A stretch of 64,000 nt of DNA from Sphingomonadaceae bacterium. GTDB taxonomy: Bacteria; Pseudomonadota; Alphaproteobacteria; Sphingomonadales; Sphingomonadaceae. Where the stretch lies: contig JACVCM010000003.1 in the NCBI GenBank assembly GCA_016742125.1, positions 7,761-71,760 of the forward strand, in the 5' to 3' direction. The position numbers and the translations under genes are program-made. Positions within the stretch are counted from its first letter, which is position 1. Each line of letters starts with the position of its first letter. Of this stretch, positions 1 to 9,099 are shown in pieces. The notes under the pieces are model-generated. The model saw only the letters and a program-made list of their open reading frames with translations, ran no database searches and was not told where the DNA came from.

Positions 1-211
1 GCGTCACGCGCACACCGTCGAGGCCGATCGGCGGAATGCGCATCGATGCCGCAGCACCACCGGGCGGCAGTGGCATAACAGGAGGCGGGGGTGGCGGCAG
101 GATGATGGGCGGGGGCGGAGCAATTACGACGGGCTTGGGCGCGGGTGCACATGCAGAGACCGCAGCGACGCTGAATATGATGGCTGTCAGACTTTTGTAG
201 CCGCGACGCAT
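1..211 (-). CDS. Proline-rich lipoprotein, N-terminal fragment
   Basis: This is the 5' end of a minus-strand gene that leaves the window at base 1; about 70 codons are visible. The peptide opens with MRRGYKSLTAIIFSVAAVSAC, which reads as a short signal peptide ending in a lipobox-like V-S-A-C, so lipid attachment at Cys21 is likely. A run of Pro and Ile/Val follows (residues about 28-50), then a more ordinary sequence. No family is recognisable from this piece. It probably sits in the inner or outer membrane facing the periplasm. The start ATG (209-211) is the first in frame. Confidence 0.55.
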   Translation of the reverse strand, partial: MRRGYKSLTAIIFSVAAVSACAPAPKPVVIAPPPPIILPPPPPPVMPLPPGGAAASMRIPPIGLDGVRVT

Positions 212-295
212 TAACTTCCCTCCAACTGGACGAGCCCTTTACAACAGGATTTTTTCCGCAAAGAAAAGCCCCGTTCGGCGAAGCGCACAAAGAAA

Positions 296-323
296 ATGGC
301 CCAGTGGTTTTCCACCGGGCCAT
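296..323 (-). terminator. Rho-independent terminator of the Bax-inhibitor-1 family gene
   Basis: A near-perfect palindrome (ATGGCCC-x-GTGG, loop, CCAC-x-GGGCCAT) is followed on the minus strand by TTTTCTTTG. It lies about 30 bases past the stop of the minus-strand gene ending at 355. Confidence 0.7.
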
Positions 324-354
324 ATTCGTATGCGCAAGCTTAACGCAGCGTGAC

Positions 355-1098
355 TTATTCGCGATTCCCCAGGAAGCTGAGCAGAAACTGGAACATGTTG
401 ATGAAGTCCAGATAGAGGTTCAGTGCACCCATGATTGCGGCCTTGCCGATCATCTCCGCACCTTGGAGGTAGAAATACTCGCTCTTGATACGCTGGGTAT
501 CATAGGCCGTCAGGCCAGCGAACAGCAACACACCGACCGAGCTTATCACCCAGTGCATTGTCGGCGACTGCAGCCAGATATTGACCAGCGAGGCGACGAT
601 CAGGCCGATCAGGCCCATGATCAGAAACGTGCCCATACCGCTCAGATTCTTCTTCGTGGTATAACCCCACAGGCTAAGGCCGGCAAAGGCGGCCGCGGTT
701 GCGAAGAAGGTTTGGGCGATAGATTCGCCCGTGAACATCATGAAAATGCGGGCAAGACTAAGGCCCATCAGAACCGCAAATGCCCAGAACATCGCCTGCA
801 ACGAAGCCGCTGAAAAACGATTCTGGCCAAAGCTCATCACCAGCACGATCGCCAGCGGCGACAATATGATGACCCAACTCATCAGGCTGGGGTTGATCAT
901 CAAATTCTGTGCAAGCTCGGTTTGCGCGAACAGCATCGCGACGATGCCGGTCAGCAGAACGCCCGACGCCATGTAATTGTAAACCTTGAGCATATGCGCG
1001 CGCAGGCCGGCGTCGACGGCAATATCACCGGCGGCTGTACCTACACCTGCAAGACTTGACTGGGTACCGGTCACCCGTGGATCGGACCACTGTGCCAT
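355..1098 (-). CDS. Bax inhibitor-1/YccA family membrane protein
   Basis: 247-residue polytopic inner-membrane protein of the BI-1/YccA family. About seven hydrophobic segments are visible from residue 41 to the C-terminus, with the family's conserved acidic motif in the loop AYDTQRIKSEYF near residues 198-210. YccA in E. coli modulates the FtsH protease, and other family members act as pH-gated calcium leak channels; which applies here is unknown. The start ATG at 1098 follows a GAGGAG ribosome binding site. A hairpin terminator sits just beyond the stop. The gene lies 104 bases downstream of the phosphatase gene on the same strand and may share its transcript. Confidence 0.9.
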   Translation of the reverse strand: MAQWSDPRVTGTQSSLAGVGTAAGDIAVDAGLRAHMLKVYNYMASGVLLTGIVAMLFAQTELAQNLMINPSLMSWVIILSPLAIVLVMSFGQNRFSAASLQAMFWAFAVLMGLSLARIFMMFTGESIAQTFFATAAAFAGLSLWGYTTKKNLSGMGTFLIMGLIGLIVASLVNIWLQSPTMHWVISSVGVLLFAGLTAYDTQRIKSEYFYLQGAEMIGKAAIMGALNLYLDFINMFQFLLSFLGNRE

Positions 1099-1201
1099 GA
1101 CTTATATCTCCTCATATGACGGCGAAATAGCCGCATGAGGCATATATTGGAGGAATTCGCTCTAGATTCAAGCGAAACACGATAGGCTAAACGAGATTAA
1201 G

Positions 1202-1675
1202 TCAGGTCAATCGCCGCAAAATGCCCTCCGCCGCCTCAGTTACCTGTCTGAAAACGGCGTCGAACGCTTCAACGCTACCATGATAGGGATCGGGCACGGG
1301 CGTGCCTTCGTGGCCTGGCAAATGGTCCAGCAGCATCGACAGTTTGGCCGTTCCGTCCGCTGGTCGCATCAGGGACAAATGCCTGAAATTGGCCTCATCC
1401 ATCGCCAATATATGGTCGAAGCGATAGAAATCGTCGCGTGTAACCTGTCTTGCGCGAAAATGTCCGATGTCGATTCCGCCAAGGCGCTTTGCTACCGCCT
1501 GGGCGCGGCGGTCCGGAGCGTGGCCAATATGCCAGTCGCCGGTGCCGGCGGAATCAACCTTGATCGCAACGCCTTTGCGTTTTGCCGCCGCCCGCAATGC
1601 AGCCTCGGCCAGCGGCGAACGGCAGATATTGCCGAGACAGACCATGAGAACGGAAACCGGTCTGGTGCTCTTCAT
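1202..1675 (-). CDS. Low molecular weight protein-tyrosine phosphatase
   Basis: 157-residue cytosolic phosphatase of the LMW-PTP family. The P-loop is Cys13-L-G-N-I-Cys18-Arg19-Ser20, where Cys13 is the nucleophile and Arg19 binds phosphate. The general-acid loop PDPYHG is present near residue 128. Length matches the family (about 150-160). The start ATG follows a GGAG motif. Bacterial members dephosphorylate tyrosine kinases of exopolysaccharide systems or act in stress responses; no such partner lies nearby. It is transcribed divergently from the MFS gene. Confidence 0.92.
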   Translation of the reverse strand: MKSTRPVSVLMVCLGNICRSPLAEAALRAAAKRKGVAIKVDSAGTGDWHIGHAPDRRAQAVAKRLGGIDIGHFRARQVTRDDFYRFDHILAMDEANFRHLSLMRPADGTAKLSMLLDHLPGHEGTPVPDPYHGSVEAFDAVFRQVTEAAEGILRRLT

Positions 1676-1773
1676 CGAAACTCCGTTCAGTTGAAAGGCA
1701 ATTCAGGTTGCGCCCACTTATCGTTCTGCTAGCCACGATGCAGCAAAGCGGCAACAGCCAAAGGGAGAGACAG

Positions 1774-3387
1774 GTGAACGGGACGGTTGATCAGGCAGAA
1801 ATTACTCCGGAACCTGCTACCTCACCCCTTCCCGAAGCCAGCGGCTACAGCTGGTATGTACTGTGCGTGTTGGTCGTGGTATATATATTGAATTTCATCG
1901 ACCGGCAGATTGTCAGCATCCTGGTCGTCGATATTCAGGCCGATCTTGGCCTGAGTAACGCCCAAATGGGTTTTCTCGGCGGTGCGGCCTTTGGCGTTTT
2001 TTACGCGTTGTTCGGCATCCCCCTCGGGCGGTTGGCCGATAATTGGAACCGCACGAAGCTGCTGAGTATCGGACTTACGCTCTGGTCGGCAATGACGGTG
2101 GTATCTGGCTTTGCAAAAAACGGTGCGCAGCTTGGGCTCGCGCGCATGGGAGTCGGCATTGGCGAAGCGACGGCCAGCCCCTCGGCTTACTCGCTGATTT
2201 CCGACTATTTCCCGAAGCGCCAGCGCGCCACCGCACTCGCAATCTATTCGTCGGGGCTATATATCGGCGGCGGCGTATCGCTGTTCATCGGCGCGCTGAT
2301 CAAGGAAAATTGGAACCTTGCCTATCCGGGCGGCGGTCCGTTGGGGCTGGTGGGCTGGCAGGCCGCATTTCTGGCGGTCGGTGCGCCGGGCTTGCTGGTG
2401 GCGTTGTGGGTACTCTCGCTGCGCGAACCCGCGCGCGGCGTCATGGATGGCACACCGGTGGCGATGTCGCCAACGCCGTTCAGCGATTTCCTGCACGATT
2501 TGTCGACAATCGTTCCACCCTTCACATTGATCGGCGCGATGCGACGCGGTGTCGGAGCGTTGTCGCTGAATCTGCTAGCGGCGGCGATACTTGGCGGATT
2601 TGCCTATGTCATGATCGGCCTGACCGGAAACATCCCGCAATGGTCGGCGGTCGCGGTCGGCTTTTACGCCGTCTTTTCATGGGCGACCAACTTGAAGTCT
2701 CGCGACCCGGCGACGTTTCAGCTTATCTGGGGCACACCGGCCTTCCTCTGCACCGCATTGGGTTACGGGCTGGTGGCGCTTGCATCCTATGGCCTTGCCT
2801 ATTGGACCGCGCCTTATGCGGAGCTGGTCCTCAAGCTGCCCAAACAGGAATTGGCCTTCTGGCTTGGCGCATCGGGCGCGGCCAGCGGATTTCTGGGCGT
2901 TATCATGGGCGGACGGCTCGCCGATTATCTGCGCACGCGTAATCCGGCGGGACGCATTCTCGTCATCATGATCGGCGTGCTCGGACCGATCCTGCCGATC
3001 TGGATCGGCTTTACCACGACGAACCAAGCACTGTTCTACATCATGAACTTTCTGGCCGGCGTCCTTGGCAGCTCTGCACTCGGCGCAGCAGCAGCAACCA
3101 CGCAGGACCTCGTTCTGCCCCGCATGCGCGGCACGGCGACGGCTGTATTCTTCCTCGCGACAACACTGATCGGGCTGGGTTTCGGTCCCTATCTGGTGGG
3201 CCAGATCGCCGACCTCATGGGAACGACGGTCGATGGCAAGCTTGTCGGCGACCTGCGGGCGGGGGTCATTGCCCTGATCGGCGTGGTGCCCATCGCGATG
3301 GCGCTGCTGATCTACGCCTATCGCGCTGTGCCAGCAGCTGAAGCGATGCTGCTCGACCGGGCACGGGCCGCTGGAGAAGCTGTTTAA
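1774..3387 (+). CDS. MFS transporter, spinster-like
   Basis: 538-residue major facilitator with about 12 or more membrane helices. Motif A after helix 2 reads G-R-L-A-D-N-W-N-R, and the opening helix contains the conserved F-I-D-R-Q. It resembles the spinster-like MFS proteins common in sphingomonads; the substrate cannot be inferred. I chose the GTG at 1774 because GGGAGAGA lies 4 bases upstream and the first helix begins about 30 residues later. In-frame upstream starts at 1708 and 1738 lack such a site. It could be cotranscribed with the acyl-CoA dehydrogenase 77 bases downstream. Confidence 0.85.
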   Translation: MNGTVDQAEITPEPATSPLPEASGYSWYVLCVLVVVYILNFIDRQIVSILVVDIQADLGLSNAQMGFLGGAAFGVFYALFGIPLGRLADNWNRTKLLSIGLTLWSAMTVVSGFAKNGAQLGLARMGVGIGEATASPSAYSLISDYFPKRQRATALAIYSSGLYIGGGVSLFIGALIKENWNLAYPGGGPLGLVGWQAAFLAVGAPGLLVALWVLSLREPARGVMDGTPVAMSPTPFSDFLHDLSTIVPPFTLIGAMRRGVGALSLNLLAAAILGGFAYVMIGLTGNIPQWSAVAVGFYAVFSWATNLKSRDPATFQLIWGTPAFLCTALGYGLVALASYGLAYWTAPYAELVLKLPKQELAFWLGASGAASGFLGVIMGGRLADYLRTRNPAGRILVIMIGVLGPILPIWIGFTTTNQALFYIMNFLAGVLGSSALGAAAATTQDLVLPRMRGTATAVFFLATTLIGLGFGPYLVGQIADLMGTTVDGKLVGDLRAGVIALIGVVPIAMALLIYAYRAVPAAEAMLLDRARAAGEAV

Positions 3388-3400
3388 TCGTGCGATTAAA
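3383..3400. repeat. Perfect 8-bp inverted repeat over the MFS stop codon
   Basis: TTTAATCG-TG-CGATTAAA is perfectly symmetric and includes the TAA stop of the MFS gene. It is AT-rich, lacks a U-tract and looks more like an operator than a terminator. It may act on the acyl-CoA dehydrogenase gene downstream. Function unproven. Confidence 0.4.
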
Positions 3401-3464
3401 TTCCGCTTGACGCTTTTGTCAGGTTGCTGCCATTGAAGCCGCAACTGTCTGCAGGAGAGATACC

Positions 3465-4619
3465 ATGTCGCTCGATGTCATTCCGCGCACCGCCTATAAC
3501 GAGGATCATGAGGCATTCCGTCAATCGGTGCGCCAGTTCCTGCAAAAGGAAGTCGCGCCCAACGCAAAGCAATGGCAGGAAGACGGCATCGTTCCCAAGG
3601 ATATCTGGCCCAAGGCGGGTGCGGTGGGCATGCTCTGTCCCACCGTTCCGGAAGAATATGGCGGGCTAGGCCTCGACTTCGGCTATAACGCTATCGTCGA
3701 TGAGGAGAGCGCCTATTATGGCGGCGCCGCGACCGGCTTCTCACTCCAGTCAGACATCGTCTGCAATTACATCATGTCCTATGGCAGCGAGGAGCAAAAG
3801 AAGCACTGGCTCCCCCGCCTTGTATCCGGCGAAACGATCACCGCCATCGCGATGACCGAGCCAGGCACCGGTAGCGACCTTCAGGGAATGAAGGCGACCG
3901 CGAAAAAGGATGGCAATCATTATGTCATCAACGGATCCAAAACCTACATCACCAATGGCCAGAATGCCGACCTGATACTTGTCTGCGTCAAGACTGACAC
4001 TGAAATCCAGCCTGCCTGGAAGGGCATGTCGATCGTGCTGGTCGAAGCAGACCGCGAAGGTTTCAAGCGCGGCCGGAACCTCGACAAGATCGGGATGGAC
4101 GAAGCCGACACATCGGAACTGTTCTTTGAAGATGTCCGCGTACCGATGACCAATTGCCTTGGCGAAGAAGGCAAAGGCTTCATCTATCTCATGAGCGAGC
4201 TGCCGCAAGAGCGACTTTCAATTGCGGTATCGGCCATGGCGTCCAGCCAGAAGGCGTTCGATGAAACCGTCGCCTTTGCGCGCGACCGAAAGGTCTTCGG
4301 CAAGCCGTTGCTCGATTTCCAGAACACCCGTTTCGTACTGGCCGATCTGAAATCGAAGCTTCAGGTTGGCTGGGCCCATCTCGACTGGTGCCTCAACCGC
4401 CATTACAAGAAGGAGCTTACTGCCGAGGAAGGCGCGGCCGCCAAGCTCTGGCACACCGACCTGCAATGGGAAATTGTCGACAAATGCCTGCAGCTGCATG
4501 GTGGCGCAGGATATATGAACGAATATCCGATCGCGCGCATGTGGCGCAGTGCACGCGTGACCCGGATTTTCGGTGGCACGAACGAGATCATGAAGGAACT
4601 GATCGGGCGGACATTGTAG
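3465..4619 (+). CDS. Acyl-CoA dehydrogenase, long-chain type
   Basis: 384-residue FAD enzyme for the first step of beta-oxidation (acyl-CoA to trans-2-enoyl-CoA). The FAD/substrate signature AMTEPGTGSDL lies near residues 128-138 and the second signature QLHGGAGYMNEYPIARMW near 342-359. The C-terminal segment reads FGGTNEIMKELIGR: Gly replaces the catalytic Glu of the short/medium-chain YEGT motif. This matches long-chain and isovaleryl types, whose catalytic Glu sits elsewhere. Start ATG 3465 follows a GGAGAG site. It probably works in lipid or branched amino-acid catabolism. Confidence 0.92.
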   Translation: MSLDVIPRTAYNEDHEAFRQSVRQFLQKEVAPNAKQWQEDGIVPKDIWPKAGAVGMLCPTVPEEYGGLGLDFGYNAIVDEESAYYGGAATGFSLQSDIVCNYIMSYGSEEQKKHWLPRLVSGETITAIAMTEPGTGSDLQGMKATAKKDGNHYVINGSKTYITNGQNADLILVCVKTDTEIQPAWKGMSIVLVEADREGFKRGRNLDKIGMDEADTSELFFEDVRVPMTNCLGEEGKGFIYLMSELPQERLSIAVSAMASSQKAFDETVAFARDRKVFGKPLLDFQNTRFVLADLKSKLQVGWAHLDWCLNRHYKKELTAEEGAAAKLWHTDLQWEIVDKCLQLHGGAGYMNEYPIARMWRSARVTRIFGGTNEIMKELIGRTL

Positions 4620-4784
4620 ACCATTTTGCCGGGGCCGCCATATTTTGCCACCCTGGACGTGTCTTAGAGCGCATATATTATGTGCTAAGGGTGTTCCGGG
4701 CATTATGAAAACGAGTTGAGCGCCAGTATTTCTGACATCCTGCCATCATGCTATATACCCGTAAAACTATTGCGGGGGGTGTCC

Positions 4785-4809
4785 GTACATGTACATCGAA
4801 CGTTCGATG
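4785..4809. promoter_or_regulatory. Overlapping palindromes upstream of bciA
   Basis: Two perfect palindromes abut: GTACATGTAC (4785-4794) and CATCGAACGTTCGATG (4794-4809). They end 10 bases before the bciA start. A TGT-N10-ACA pair (4780-4795) overlaps them but has the wrong spacing for a canonical PpsR site. The arrangement suggests a regulator-binding site or a leader hairpin. Confidence 0.4.
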
Positions 4810-4819
4810 AAGTAACAAT

Positions 4820-5839
4820 ATGGGCGGAGAGGTAACTGCAAATTTGTGGCGTCCGACGAATCTACTGATCGCTGGCGCAACCGGGACAATAGGTCGCGCC
4901 GTGGTTGGCGAAGCCTTGTCGAGGGGATACAGAGTTACCTGCCTTGCAAGGTCACATAGGACGATATCAACGGGTTCTACTGCATTTGCATCGCGCCGAA
5001 TCTCTCCTGTAACAGAAACCCGTATCGTCGATTTTGCGGATCCCGCCTCCCTGTTGCGAGACGGCTTTCGACAAGATCGGTTCGATGCAGTCATCTCCTG
5101 CATGGCATCGCGCACCGGCGTTCCCAAGGATGCCTGGGAAGTCGATTATGAGGCACAACTCAACCTGCTGACAGCAGCAAAGTCGGCAAATGTTGGTCGG
5201 ATGATATTATTGTCGGCGATCTGCGTACAGAGGCCATTGCTCGCATTCCAGAAAGCTAAACTCGCCTTCGAAGAAAAGCTGGTCGGGTCCAGTATAGACT
5301 ATTCGATCGTCAGACCGACGGCATTCTTCAAATCGCTGTCGGGACAGGTCGAGCGGGTGAAGAGGGGCAAGCCATTTCTGCTTTTCGGGAATGGCGAGCT
5401 GACGGCCTGCAAACCTATCAGTGACAAAGATCTGGCGCATTATATAATCGACTGCGTCGAGCAGGACGGACGGAAGAACAGGATATTGCCCATCGGGGGT
5501 CCAGGAGAGGCAGTTACGCCAAGGCAACAAGGCGAGATGCTTTTTTCGCTTCTGGGGAGAGAGCCTCGATTTCGACATATTCCACTCGCACTGATCGATG
5601 CGATCATTGCCGGACTGAACCTTGCGGGGAAGTTCATACCCAAGGCCGCCCCAAAGGCAGAGCTTGCCAAAATCGGGCGATATTATGCAACTGAGTCGAT
5701 GCTCGTGCTGGACCCCGAAACCGGCGCATATGGTGCAACTGCAACGCCATCGACCGGGTCGGACACACTCGCCGAGCACTATGCGAATTTGTTGGGCGGC
5801 AAGACGCAAAACGAGCGGGGAGATCACACCGTTTTTTGA
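4820..5839 (+). CDS. bciA: Divinyl (proto)chlorophyllide a 8-vinyl reductase
   Basis: 339-residue NAD(P)H-dependent reductase of the atypical SDR/NmrA-like group. It reduces the 8-vinyl group of the chlorophyll precursor to ethyl. The Rossmann motif GATGTIG is at residues about 15-21. BciA-typical stretches follow: SIVRPTAFFKSLSGQVERVK near 154-173, GELTACKPISDKDL near 191-204 and RILPIGGPG near 220-228. No bchJ or bciB is present, so this supplies the 8-vinyl reductase of the cluster. The ribosome binding site is weak. Codons such as AGG and ATA are visibly more common near the start than in neighbours, which may hint at a separate history; I did not quantify this. Confidence 0.85.
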   Translation: MGGEVTANLWRPTNLLIAGATGTIGRAVVGEALSRGYRVTCLARSHRTISTGSTAFASRRISPVTETRIVDFADPASLLRDGFRQDRFDAVISCMASRTGVPKDAWEVDYEAQLNLLTAAKSANVGRMILLSAICVQRPLLAFQKAKLAFEEKLVGSSIDYSIVRPTAFFKSLSGQVERVKRGKPFLLFGNGELTACKPISDKDLAHYIIDCVEQDGRKNRILPIGGPGEAVTPRQQGEMLFSLLGREPRFRHIPLALIDAIIAGLNLAGKFIPKAAPKAELAKIGRYYATESMLVLDPETGAYGATATPSTGSDTLAEHYANLLGGKTQNERGDHTVF

Positions 5840-5882
5840 CACAAATGCTGGACAATTGCTTGTTTTTGACAGATGATTTCTC

Positions 5883-7169
5883 ATGAGTTTTACCGAGCAT
5901 CCGCTACGTCGATGGGCCGTCGACGAAATGCGCCTCAGGCGGTTTGCACCAGTCGGCAATAGCTGCGATATCTATCAGGTCGTTCGCCTTATCGAACATG
6001 CAGAACGCGGTGCCGAAGATTTGTGGCTTATCAACCGAAAGCCGGAATTCGACGAGTGGAACCTCGCCACAAAGCACGGATCGGCACATACAAAATCGGG
6101 CATCCATTTCCTGTGGGAGCGGCACACCGAGGCGACAACAATCACCCTCATTTTTCCGACCGAGGTACCCGACGTCGAGCGAATGCCATATATCCGATGG
6201 ATGGAAGAATGGCCGGGCGGTGTCGTTCGCGCAACGCACATTCTCGTCATTCCCGACGACCGGAACATCGAAAGCCACCTCTCGCATTTCGGAATTTCCG
6301 CCCAGGAAATGGTCTGCTGCGATATCAACGCCGGGCTTCGCATCTGGTCGGACTTCAGCATCCATGGCGACGGCTATGGACGGCTATTGGTGTTGGCAGG
6401 CGACGTCGGCGACGGGGAGCGTGGGCGCATCGTTCAGCGGGTGCAGGAATTGGGGAATTACCGTAATCTCGCGTTGCTGGGTTTCCCCACTGTGCAGGAA
6501 TATGGCCCTCAGGTCGACCTGCTGGAGCGTAAGCTGTCAGAGCATGCACGGCGCGTTGCCCTCACCGAGGAAGACGATGAAATATTGCTCAACGATCTGG
6601 CGGCGATATCGTCCGAACTTGAATTGATACGGTCGGCAACGGGTTTCCGCCTGAGCGCGACAGCAGCCTATGCCGAAGTGGCAGCGGACAGACTCGCCTC
6701 GCTCGACATCAAACCAGTGGCTAATTACCAAAGTTTGAAGGATTTTACAGAGCGAAGGCTGGTACCGGCGACGCGGACATGCTCGGTCTTCCGGACGCGG
6801 CTGAGCCATATTGCCGAACGCATTGCGGGCGTCATGCACACGCTCGACGTTCGCTTCGACAGCAGGATCAAGGCCCAGAATCTGGGCCTCATGCAAAGCA
6901 TGGAACGATCGACGCAATTGCAACTGCGGCTTCAGACTTTGGTGGAAGGCTTATCGGTCATCGCGGCGGCCTATTATCTTGTTGGCCTGATCGGCTATAT
7001 CGCGAAAGGCGTCGCGGCATTTCCATCGGGTTCACGATCAGACCTGTTCGTTGGCGCCGTCACCTTTCCCGTGATTCTCGTCATATACTTGTTCGTGCGC
7101 TATTTGCGGAACAAAGTTCTGAATGAGACGGGAGAGGAAAATGCCCGTATTGCCGAAAGACCCAATTGA
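5883..7169 (+). CDS. DUF3422 family membrane protein
   Basis: 428-residue protein of the DUF3422 family, function unknown. The start fits the family pattern (HPLRRWAVDEMRLRRFAP). The large N-terminal part is soluble, with a charged central region (about 215-300) that could form coiled coil. Two membrane segments lie near residues 355-380 and 390-410, so it is probably anchored to the inner membrane by its C-terminus. It starts 44 bases after bciA and precedes the cytochrome gene on the same strand, so cotranscription with bciA is plausible. Whether it helps photosynthesis is unknown. Confidence 0.8.
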   Translation: MSFTEHPLRRWAVDEMRLRRFAPVGNSCDIYQVVRLIEHAERGAEDLWLINRKPEFDEWNLATKHGSAHTKSGIHFLWERHTEATTITLIFPTEVPDVERMPYIRWMEEWPGGVVRATHILVIPDDRNIESHLSHFGISAQEMVCCDINAGLRIWSDFSIHGDGYGRLLVLAGDVGDGERGRIVQRVQELGNYRNLALLGFPTVQEYGPQVDLLERKLSEHARRVALTEEDDEILLNDLAAISSELELIRSATGFRLSATAAYAEVAADRLASLDIKPVANYQSLKDFTERRLVPATRTCSVFRTRLSHIAERIAGVMHTLDVRFDSRIKAQNLGLMQSMERSTQLQLRLQTLVEGLSVIAAAYYLVGLIGYIAKGVAAFPSGSRSDLFVGAVTFPVILVIYLFVRYLRNKVLNETGEENARIAERPN

Positions 7170-7274
7170 AACATATTCGGCTTTCAATCGGCTCAGAACT
7201 GCGATAAGTCCGGACCAGGGTTGGAGACGTAAAATATTGACTATGCTGTCAATTGGCACGGGATAGGAGAGACT

Positions 7275-7808
7275 ATGGTGAAAACGAAAACTTTGGCTAG
7301 CGTAGCGGCGCTATCGGCCCTTTTAGCCGCTTGCTCGGGCGGCTCGGATAGCAGTGAACCCGAAAAGACCGCCGAGGCGGCAGCTCCTGCCGCAGCGCCG
7401 GCAGCTGCACCTGCTGCGGCACCTGCGCCCGCACCGGCTGATGCAGGCCCACCTGCGGCAACCGACGTCACGACACTGGACGGCACCACTTTCGCCAGCT
7501 TCACGGGCAACGCAGCGGCTGGCAAACTTGTGTTTGCACAATGCCGTACCTGCCATGTTACCGACGCCGGTGTAAACAAGACCGGACCCTCGCTCAACGG
7601 GATCATCGGTCGGACGGCGGGCTCGGTACCCGGATTTAATTATTCACCCGCCAATAAGGGCAGCGGCATCGTTTTCACCAAAGAAAAGCTGTTCCAGTAT
7701 CTGGAAAAGCCACAACGGGTCATTCCGAAAACAAAGATGATTTTCGCCGGTATTCCGGATGCGCAGAAGCGTGCGGACGTAATAGCCTATTTGGAAACCC
7801 CCAGCTGA
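7275..7808 (+). CDS. cycA: Lipid-anchored class I cytochrome c (cytochrome c2-like)
   Basis: 177-residue c-type cytochrome. A signal peptide ends in the lipobox L-A-A-C with Cys20, so the protein is likely lipid-anchored and periplasmic. An Ala/Pro-rich flexible linker follows (about 33-62). The haem motif is Cys90-R-T-Cys93-His94, and the sixth ligand is probably Met155 in PKTKMIFAG, the cytochrome c2 pattern. In related clusters a cycA gene sits next to hemA. With no pufC in the window, this is the best local candidate for electron donor to the reaction centre. The symbol is by synteny. GGAGAG precedes the ATG, and a bidirectional terminator follows. Confidence 0.8.
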   Translation: MVKTKTLASVAALSALLAACSGGSDSSEPEKTAEAAAPAAAPAAAPAAAPAPAPADAGPPAATDVTTLDGTTFASFTGNAAAGKLVFAQCRTCHVTDAGVNKTGPSLNGIIGRTAGSVPGFNYSPANKGSGIVFTKEKLFQYLEKPQRVIPKTKMIFAGIPDAQKRADVIAYLETPS

Positions 7809-7828
7809 TTATAGTGCCATAGCTACGC

Positions 7829-7859
7829 AAAAAGGCCGGGCTTTCACCCGGCCTTTTTT
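7829..7859. terminator. Bidirectional terminator between cycA and hemA
   Basis: The stem GGCCGGG/CCCGGCC with a 6-base loop is flanked by A5 on one side and T6 on the other. It can therefore end both the plus-strand cytochrome transcript and the minus-strand hemA transcript. Confidence 0.9.
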
Positions 7860-7876
7860 GTTGCGACCCGTTGGGG

Positions 7877-9097
7877 CTATGCTGCCATGTCCCGCCGCGC
7901 CAGCGCGCATTGCGACCATATTTCGCTGAGCGCGGTCAACAGCCGGTCGATATCGCCATCGCTATGAACAGGTGACGGCGTGATCCGGAGCCGTTCGGTT
8001 CCCCGCGGGACCGTCGGATAGTTGATGGGCTGCACATATATGCCGTGATTGTCCATCAGCCAGTCGCTGATAAATTTGCACTTATGCGCGTCGCCAACCA
8101 TGACCGGAATGATATGGCTTGGATTGGGTATGTGCGGAATGCCCATGCGGTCAAGCGCGCCACGCACTTTAGCCACACGTTCCTGATGCATATTTCGTTC
8201 AACCTGGCTTTCTTTAAGGTGCCTGATGCTGGCGCATGCGCCTGCCGCAACTGCAGGCGGAATCGCTGTCGAGAAAATGAAACCACTGGCAAAGGTGCGC
8301 ACAAAATCGCAGAGGTCACGTGAAGCGGCGATATAGCCGCCCATCACGCCGAACGCTTTGCCAAGCGTACCTTCGATCACTGTGATACGGTCCATCAGCC
8401 CTTCCCGCTCGGCGACGCCACCACCGCGTGGGCCGTAAAGGCCGACTGCATGCACCTCGTCGATGTAACTCATCGCATTATGCCGCTCGCACACATCGAG
8501 GATTTCGGCGATCGGCGCAATGTCGCCATCCATCGAATATACGCTTTCAAAGGCCACCAGCTTGGCTCGGTCAGGGTCTAGATCAGCGAGTTTGCGGTCA
8601 AGATCGTCGGGCGAATTATGTTCGAATACCATACGTTCGGCGCGGCTGTGGCGGATGCCCTCAATCATTGACGCATGATTGAGGGCGTCGGACAGCACCA
8701 TGCAGTTCGGGATTTTCGCCGCCAATGTGCCGAGCGCTGCCCAGTTGGAAACATAACCGGAGGTGAAAAGCAGTGCGTCCTCCTTGTGGTGCAAGTCCGC
8801 CAGTTCGGCTTCGAGCAAGACATGGTGGTGATTGGTGCCGGAGATGTTTCGGGTACCGCCGGCACCTGCCCCGCATTCGTCAATCACGCGATGCATCGCG
8901 TCCAGCACTTTCGGATGCTGCCCCATGCCGAGATAGTCGTTCGAGCACCACACGGTGACATCCATTGTCCCGCCATCGACATAGCGCTTGGCATAAGGGA
9001 AGGAACCAGCCTTGCGCTCGATTTCGGCAAAAACCCTGTAACGCCCCTCTTCTCGAACGGCGGCCAGTTCGTTGCCAAAAAATGCCTCATAGTTCAT
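7877..9097 (-). CDS. hemA: 5-aminolevulinate synthase
   Basis: 406-residue PLP enzyme condensing glycine with succinyl-CoA, the C4-pathway entry to tetrapyrroles. The PLP lysine lies in [14 protein letters not shown] near residue 245. The glycine-rich substrate region [12 protein letters not shown] is near residues 76-87. Length matches alphaproteobacterial HemA. GAGAGGGAG precedes the ATG, and the gene begins two bases beyond the puhE stop. As the last gene of the minus-strand bchF-to-hemA run, its expression can follow bacteriochlorophyll demand. Confidence 0.96.
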   Translation of the reverse strand: MNYEAFFGNELAAVREEGRYRVFAEIERKAGSFPYAKRYVDGGTMDVTVWCSNDYLGMGQHPKVLDAMHRVIDECGAGAGGTRNISGTNHHHVLLEAELADLHHKEDALLFTSGYVSNWAALGTLAAKIPNCMVLSDALNHASMIEGIRHSRAERMVFEHNSPDDLDRKLADLDPDRAKLVAFESVYSMDGDIAPIAEILDVCERHNAMSYIDEVHAVGLYGPRGGGVAEREGLMDRITVIEGTLGKAFGVMGGYIAASRDLCDFVRTFASGFIFSTAIPPAVAAGACASIRHLKESQVERNMHQERVAKVRGALDRMGIPHIPNPSHIIPVMVGDAHKCKFISDWLMDNHGIYVQPINYPTVPRGTERLRITPSPVHSDGDIDRLLTALSEIWSQCALARRDMAA

Positions 9098-9099
9098 GG

